64,000 nt of DNA from Gordius sp. MW1. Its lineage: Eukaryota; Nematomorpha; Gordioida; Gordea; Gordiidae. Below, one piece after another: positions 59,401-64,000 of this stretch (its first letter is position 1; every line of letters starts with the position of its first letter). A program made the position numbers and the translations under genes. Location: the NCBI GenBank assembly GCA_964036665.1, contig OZ038529.1, positions 20,098,060 to 20,162,059 of the forward strand. The letters run 5' to 3'. Below the pieces are notes generated by a model that saw only the letters and a program-made list of their open reading frames with translations, did no database searches and was not told the DNA's origin.

Positions 59401-62149
59401 CTCCATGGTTATTTTATTGCCATGTTAATCACTCGATCTAGAGATAAGGGATTTCCATTCTCGTCCAATGTATCAGGATATTTGCTCCTTAGTTCCAATT
59501 CCAGCCTTTTCAACTTGCAAGCATACACGAAATGATCCCGGCAACGTTCGTCAATATCCGACTTGTAGTTGCACTTGCTAATACATGTCTTTATTTTTAA
59601 CAATTCTAATATCGTTCCCCGTTCTGTCTTGTAATATTCAACAGTTCAAATCTGGAACACTGTTTGGGGGGGGGGGGGGTTGAAATTTTTGATATAGTAT
59701 CTTCTCAATATCCTTCCACTTAGCATCTTTCAGTGTAGTCGGATATAATAATTGCCTGAGTTTTTTAATAGTTTCTAGCCCTATAAAGGCAAGCAAAACC
59801 TTTTTCTTGTTTGTGTGGGTAGCCTCAATTTCTTTGATTTCAAACATAGCTTCCAAGTTGAATAAGTAATCCTCTATGGAATGTAAATCCGGATTAAATT
59901 CAGATAAATGGATTTTAGATAGTTTGGGTTCCTCCATATTCGAATGTTTCCTAAAAACAATTTATTTATATACTTGTTCTTTTATCTTCGTCGCCACTGA
60001 TATGGAATCATGGAATCGAATTAAGAATGCTTTATTCAAATTTGTAACACGAATCAAAATACAACATATGATATCAACATAAAAACATGTCCACACGGAT
60101 TATAGAAAATAAACGATGTTAATAATAACGTGTATATCAATATTATAAAACATAACATAAGTACAAACATAACAATAACCTATTAATATAAAGCTTTATA
60201 AAATGATTTAAGAAAAGTGCCTTTACTAAGATTTTTGTTTTAGAATCAATGATTTAAATGCTTTGATACCAAAATGTCATATAAATTTGACAATTATCAA
60301 AAATGCAATTAAGATATACAATTATTGCAAATAAAGAAAATATCATGATTGCAACATGAGCCATGAATTTTCAGTATTCTTTTCTTATTTGGCCACCTTT
60401 TCTTTGCCTTGGCTATTATGTTGATATTTGCTGTTTAATGGAGTCTTTCTAGCCAAAATAGGATGGGATATAGTAAAAATTCTCTTGATTATTGGAAGTT
60501 TGAGATACATTAAGATTAAATAATTCACTTGCATTGGAGAAATATAGGGTTTACACTTTCTTCATTATAATTTTGTAGGTTAAATGGCCAAATACCACAT
60601 GATGTTAATCCTTTAAAGATAAACATATTAACTAGTGGTAATTATCTGTTTCATCCATGTTATATATATCACTGGGTAAGTATTATTGGTGGTTAATAGA
60701 GCTGAATAATTCTTAAAAAGGCATCAACACTTAGCATATTGAACTTGTGGAATTTGAAATTCTAGGTTTGTTTTTCGGTGGTAATTACGCACAAAAATTA
60801 ATAATGAATGAGTGAAAAGGAAACTATAGCCCCGGCCGCGATAGCCCTAGCTTGGTAATTGCACTTTAAGTTGTGCTTATATATTATTAAACTCATCAAA
60901 GGTATAAATTTACAAATAAATATAAGAAAAAAGTCAATACTTATTTTCAATACTTATTTATTTAGTATATGTTTAAAGTTAGTAAAACAAGTAATTTTTG
61001 AATAATTGACAAAATTCGAAAATTTAAAAAAGGACGTTTTAGCCCCGAAAAATCGTATTTTCTGCATAATTTTTTTGTAGCATAAGTTAATACAAATATT
61101 TATTGTGCTCAAAATGTACGATAATAAAGTACATTTAAGATTAAAATTTGAGGTCAAAATAAGCATAAATGACAAATTTAATTGAGAGGACGTGTATAGC
61201 CCCGGTAAAGGAATAGCCCCGGTCTCCCCTATTCGTACTTTTAGGAATTTAGTAAGTGATTTTATAAGAAATGGAAAATTTTTAGCTTGTTGATAATTAT
61301 TTTGTTTTATAAAAACTAAAAATATAATAACAATTGATTCTTATTTAGAAAGTATTTTAGTTTACAACAATGCCTATGATTATTTCGATAAATTTTTACC
61401 ATAATGCATGTATTAATTATTAACAAGGAAATTTAAAGGATTAAATTTTATAATTAATTATTTAAAATTTGAGGATTATGATCTAACTTAAACTGAATCC
61501 AGATATTTCAATTTGGCAATCATATTTACTTTATACGTGTCAAATTTGTGTATTTTTTGCGACATATTTTTCTTAATTTATTTTGCTTTAATGGTACCAA
61601 AATATATTTCAATGTTATACGACACACCAGACTTTTTTTAAATAAACGTGTCCAACACGTATTTAGCAAGGCATATTAAATTTTATGAAGGGCTAACATT
61701 AATGTAATAAAACTGCTAACTATAACTTAGATTAAATAAATCTTATAAATATGCACCTTAATATTATTTACATCTAGCATACATTAGAAGTTATATTTTT
61801 TAGACACTATGTACAAATTTATTGATACACAGATAGATGGGATAATTTGAAACATAAAAGAAATCAAAAAACTTGTATTTTGGCAATTATTTCTCCTAAA
61901 ACCGATAAAAAAATTTAGCCACAAGTGTCTTTTATTCTAGGGCATAAATATAATAAATCTTGCCTATAAATGAATAAAAAATACCTCGTTAGAGTGATTA
62001 GTAGAGTGAGACATAATGTTGGGGTTTGACATATTTATTTAGTTCATATAGTTGAGCTTATTTTTTATCTTATAAAAAATAAAAAATTCTCAATTTATAG
62101 CTGCATTATAATTATAACTTACGTTAATACGGTAATGTTCATCTTCATA
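47420..62149 (-). CDS. Unrecognised host gene, at least ten exons, partial
   Basis: Minus-strand exons: 62123-62149 (YEDEHYRIN), 55194-55250 (starts VEDEVTYPIENLF), 55046-55096 (EGLDVFDIK...), 54888-54992 (KFWAFKDYQCSK...), 52259-52288 (ALTFWIQVAK, the least sure), 52114-52212, 51945-52015, 49663-49861, 49421-49616 and 47420-47691 (ends GLKHCK). All have GT-AG borders and every phase agrees, including the 2+1 split Trp between 51945 and 49861 and the 1+2 split Gly between 49421 and 47691. Long shared-phase frames such as KNNFKCRLNEEAQSLIQKFC argue for real coding. The product is helical, ending in an acidic Ser/Glu/Asp-rich stretch. I do not recognise the family; a RasGEF-like helical fold was considered but is not supported. 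Exon 52114-52212 has an in-frame TAA after CDKYGY. Start and end exons are missing. Confidence 0.6.
47692..49420. other. Intron of the 47-62 kb gene
   Basis: AT-rich, no element ends recognised; contains many TTAAT-type runs. The ORF at 48423-48614 (plus) has no motif. Confidence 0.4.
50117..50376. mobile_element. 260-bp MITE with GCCGAAA inverted ends, 8-bp TSD
   Basis: Inverted arms contain TCAACTCGCCGAAAACCATC then TTGCCGAAT (left 50127-50155) and the complement with two mismatches at 50337-50365. The flank TATTTTCC is duplicated (50109-50116 and 50377-50384). It lies in the intron between exons 49663 and 51945. The 8-bp duplication suggests hAT-type mobilisation, but the outermost bases do not match TAG/CAG termini. 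Confidence 0.7.
50385..51944. other. Intron of the 47-62 kb gene
   Basis: No repeat ends recognised. A plus-strand acceptor-like ttttttatattccag (about 50984-50998) followed 34 bases later by gtaagg is noted but not supported as an exon. Confidence 0.35.
52384..52916. repeat. LTR (3' LTR if the element reads minus)
   Basis: 533 bp, TG...CA. Contains an ACGCGTATGG/ACGCGTCTG pair, a purine tract gggagggggagagggact and a run of about 18 G (about 52787-52803). Confidence 0.9.
54304..54856. repeat. LTR (5' LTR if the element reads minus)
   Basis: 553 bp. Near-identical to 52384-52916, apart from a 20-odd-bp extra segment at about 54398-54420, where ttatcatg is locally duplicated, and a few small changes. 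High identity implies a fairly recent insertion. Confidence 0.9.
55841..56008 (-). repeat. gypsy 3' LTR
   Basis: Terminal bases TGATATGGAATCATGG ... ACATAACA on the plus strand. Differs from the other LTR by one clear substitution near the cacacgga site and a 9-bp length difference near 55969. Confidence 0.92.
56046..57446 (-). pseudogene. gypsy integrase and C-terminal region (frameshifted)
   Basis: 57446-56997: end of RNase H with a linker (YIPGKENVCADALSRLPV) and the zinc-binding His pair region (HRGHPGINSMKSIARLYVY), with the Cys pair CVGCQKN just downstream near 56960-56940. 56854-56573: catalytic core with VAIDSYSKW (first Asp), VTDNGPQF (second Asp) and the Glu in NGLAERAIRTLK. 56531-56046: C-terminal tail with the G-Q-L-V-W motif (EFIPGQLVWMKN). 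Frame changes occur between the pieces at about 56997-56860 and 56573-56531. Confidence 0.9.
57433..58692 (-). pseudogene. gypsy reverse transcriptase and RNase H (frameshifted)
   Basis: 58692-58408: RT fingers (PARRVPFPLRKPVELEL, GEIRICADFK). 58349-57750: palm with TKIDMRDAYLQL, MPFGLSCAPLIF and the active site YLDDIII (a Y-L-D-D box). 57822-57433: RNase H with LECDASEMGFGAVLY and LRTDHKPL. A +1 shift at about 58410-58400 and another at about 57800-57780 break the frame. Confidence 0.93.
58878..59937 (-). pseudogene. gypsy gag and protease (frameshifted)
   Basis: 59937-59638: gag start MEEPKLSKIHLSEFNPDLHS, ending in a run of Pro codons from a 14-base C run (about 59667-59680) that shifts the frame. 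59603-59409: gag middle (RCRDHFVYACKLKRLELELR). Two CCHC-like knuckles near 59235-59145: CYRCQKEHPRNRC and CHKCNKKGHYAVCC. Protease with VLMDYDTGAQTSVI (D-T-G) near 59030. A tandem internal repeat (METQEGK/METPEGR) lies near 59310-59400. Confidence 0.85.
59998..60174 (-). repeat. gypsy 5' LTR
   Basis: 177 bp, nearly identical to 55841-56008. On the minus strand it begins TGTTATGTTTGTAC and ends CATGATTCCATATCA. Confidence 0.92.
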
Positions 62150-63089
62150 CTAAAAAATAGGAACGGATTTTAATAAACCAAAGGAAAACGAGCAGGAAAT
62201 CTGAATTATAAAAGATCTATTTCATAGCCGGGTGTGTTTATTGTCATTTGGGAGGGTATTTTACCTGCAAAAAAAGATAAAAAGATATGTTCTAAAAAAC
62301 GATTTTTATTGATTGCCAAAATATGTAGCAGATTTGTGCATAAGGGAAAAACTAAAGTGTTTTTAGAATAAATAGGGCTTCTTCAAACCTTCAAAAATTT
62401 TTAAACTCTTTGATAAAAACACATTTTTCCCTATCCTTTAATCAAGTTCACAAAGTTTTATGTTATGTTATATTGGCAGGCCCAGTGGTTTTAGCACAAT
62501 TTTATTATTGATAAAATAAAATATTCTAATCACATTTTTTTGTTGTATACAAATCTTGTAAGGATGACGATACTATTCGCCCAGACTCAATTATGATTCA
62601 CTTAAATTTGTAGGAGTATTTTTAACCATCACACTAGAAAATTCCCTTACGCTTCAAATCCAAATTACCTGCAATTCCTAAGCAGGCAGTCCAAAACTAA
62701 ACCAACTTGAACTCATAAATATATAAGTCAAGTGGCTTAAATCATATAATGCATATAATTACTCTTAATCGATCATGTGGAAATCATAGGAGATTAACAG
62801 AACAAAACACTTTGTCATTAGTTATGGTTTTAATGCTGATGACCACAGCATTAGTTTAGGAACCTTGGAAACTTTTTTTAATATTCAAAAGTTTAAGAGT
62901 GATATTCCATTATTAGCTGTAATCATATTTATATACTAAAACTAGCTGAGAAACTATTATTGATTGAAATAAGAATTAAGTGTTGTGACAATGATGGCCT
63001 ATAAAACGACCATGCACTAATCATTTATTTTTTTCATCCTTTATACTTTATTGAATTAACAAATATATTTTAAATTATATTTTTTGACA
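61230..63089. other. Upstream region of the 47-62 kb gene
   Basis: Apart from the 27-bp exon at 62123-62149, nothing was recognised. A minus-strand ATG frame ending at a GT donor (about 62030-61984, MSNPNIMSHSTNHSNE) is a possible alternative first exon, but no acceptor serves it. Confidence 0.3.
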
Positions 63090-63360
63090 GCTATATATAC
63101 ATCAAATTATTGCAAATGATAAATAATTCAACATTAATCTCTAAGTGCGATGGAATATACAATATTTTTGGTTCGTCCGTCTTTCGCCAACACAAACAAC
63201 TGAATGGTTTACGAGAGAACATGCCACGTATAGGTATCCGTGGGAACAGCATGGTGTGCCCAAATCTAAGCCACAAATAGATATCGTTTAGCCTTGCGCC
63301 TTTTTGATTGTCATTACGAATGCAATCTAATTGGAAATTGAATGCGTATGAATTCAATCG
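63090..63360 (-). pseudogene. Helitron helicase C-terminal fragment
   Basis: Nucleotide order on the minus strand matches 35524-35760 of the Helitron above: the I-x-F-P-I-R-L start, a T-I-x-K-A-Q-G segment in a shifted frame, the CGLDLG-like block, TYTWHV, and the tail ending in gatgtatatatag. Several stops and shifts. Only the 3' part is present, and no Helitron 3' terminus was found next to it. Confidence 0.8.
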
Positions 63361-63387
63361 GCACCAGGGTTTCTTTCAGGGGGAAGC

Positions 63388-63450
63388 CCGGGGGGGGGGG
63401 GGGGGGGGGTATTACCCCCCGGGCAATTTCAAATACCCCCCCCCCCCGGA
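63388..63450. repeat. Opposed G-run and C-runs
   Basis: About 22 G from 63390, then TATTACCCCCCGGGC, then a run of about 14 C near 63437-63450. The halves are complementary and could form a hairpin or quadruplex. Run lengths may be assembly artefacts. Confidence 0.75.
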
Positions 63451-63563
63451 GAGTTTTGATTGAAGGAAGCATGAATTCAAGTTCCATCATGAAGTCAAAT
63501 TATATTACTGGGCTAAATGGAAATTCAATAAATTATTTTAATTTGTCAATAAAAAAAATATAA

Positions 63564-64000
63564 CGAAATTAAATTTTTTTACAAACCAGGTGGAAATCAT
63601 TCAGACATCATTTTTTAACATCTGTGAACCCTAATACAATCTTGAAAGTTACAAATTATCTTTAATTAAAAATTATCAATAGGTAAATAAACATTAATAA
63701 ATGCTTTTAGAATTATTAAATCACTATCTTACTTATAAACTTAAAAAGAATAATTATTAATAATAGATTCTATTGTTTGTTTTTTATTGATATAATATGC
63801 TATTTTGAATTGACTGGTAAATATAAAAGTACTCTTTTACACTACTTTAGTAAAAAGGATAAGCCTAATAAAAAAGATGTTAAATATGATTTAATTTGGA
63901 ATAATTTTAATTATGTATGGGTATTTGTGTTTATATAAAATAAGACATGAATATGTTTGTTTGCAATAGGTAGAGATGGGACTGAATTAAAAAAACATCT
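63564..64000. other. AT-rich end of window, nothing recognised
   Basis: No ORF, repeat pair or exon pattern supported. Confidence 0.35.

Larger units (their letters stand above)
55841..60174 (-). mobile_element. Ty3/gypsy LTR retrotransposon, TSD ATAAC
   Basis: LTRs 55841-56008 (168 bp) and 59998-60174 (177 bp), TG...CA, flanked by the exact 5-bp duplication ATAAC (55836-55840 and 60175-60179). Minus-strand sense. The primer-binding site TGGCGACGAAGATAAAAG starts just after the 5' LTR (one base spacer), and a polypurine tract GGCGAGGGGAAA abuts the 3' LTR. Internal order is gag, CCHC knuckles, protease, RT, RNase H, integrase, as in Ty3/gypsy. No envelope-like ORF. Frameshifts in gag, RT and integrase make it inactive. 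Confidence 0.93.
55290..61229. mobile_element. TA-flanked DNA element (about 1.6 kb) split by a gypsy insertion
   Basis: The ends are GGGGAGACCGGGGCTAT (55290-55306) and its exact complement (61213-61229), with TA on both sides (55288-55289 and 61230 onward). The motif TAGCCCCGG recurs inside at about 60829, 61197 and 61213, and its complement at the left end, giving subterminal repeats. TA duplication suggests a Tc1/mariner-like superfamily, though the terminal bases are not the usual CAGT. Short Lys-rich frames (e.g. near 60400-60480 minus) are not recognisable as transposase. The left end lies 40 bp upstream of the exon at 55194-55250. Confidence 0.75.

Noticed and set aside
61984-62031. 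Possible first exon MSNPNIMSHSTNHSNE of the 47-62 kb gene
   Set aside because: A donor is present and phase fits, but the upstream exon at 62123-62149 also fits in phase without it, and no acceptor lets both be used. Kept only as an alternative start.

Overview
The window is a stretch of an AT-rich, intron-bearing animal genome, probably an invertebrate. There is no prokaryotic organisation: no operons, no Shine-Dalgarno spacing and few long ORFs. Most of the sequence is transposable elements, many nested in one another. The species cannot be named from the sequence. The mix of elements (hAT, Helitron, RTE-like LINE, Ty3/gypsy, piggyBac MITEs) fits arthropods but is not diagnostic.

Three host genes can be assembled by hand on the minus strand, from exons whose splice sites and reading phases agree. 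(1) Positions 1943-2880: a small five-exon gene for about 204 residues, of unknown family. (2) Positions 27381-32812: eight exons whose last six encode a complete histidine-phosphatase domain of the UBASH3/STS type. (3) Positions 47420-62149: a gene of at least ten short exons and unknown family, with one in-frame stop in the exon at 52114-52212. Phases would allow (3) to join (2) as one gene across a 14.6 kb intron full of transposons. This is untested.

Layout. 0-9.5 kb: piggyBac relics, the small gene, a 173-bp hAT MITE, a diverged 0.48-kb tandem duplication, an almost perfectly palindromic hAT foldback element carrying a second hAT element, and an RTE-like LINE split by a pogo-like insertion. 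9.5-14.1 kb and 22.9-23.8 kb: a composite repeat made of a CCAATGG/CCATTGG hairpin minisatellite joined to tRNA-like (B-box) modules. 17.3-22.3 kb: a LINE fragment, an element with 36-bp terminal inverted repeats enclosing a BED-finger hAT fragment, a relic LTR, and a hAT element with an exact 8-bp target duplication. 27.4-32.8 kb: the phosphatase gene, with MITEs in and beside it. 33.3-36.7 kb: a full-length decayed Helitron with a hAT inserted near its 3' end. 37-46.5 kb: four decayed TTF/ZMYM-type hAT copies in both orientations, one interrupted by a Mutator-like MITE that contains a telomere-like CCCTAA tract. 47.4-62.1 kb: the second large gene, whose introns hold a 260-bp MITE, a non-autonomous LTR element (TSD CCTTT), and a TA-flanked DNA element split by a Ty3/gypsy element (TSD ATAAC). 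63 kb: a second Helitron helicase fragment and long G/C runs.

I found no CRISPR array, defence island, rRNA or convincing functional tRNA. The most informative content is the dated nesting of elements, shown by exact target-site duplications, and the conserved exons that survive between them.
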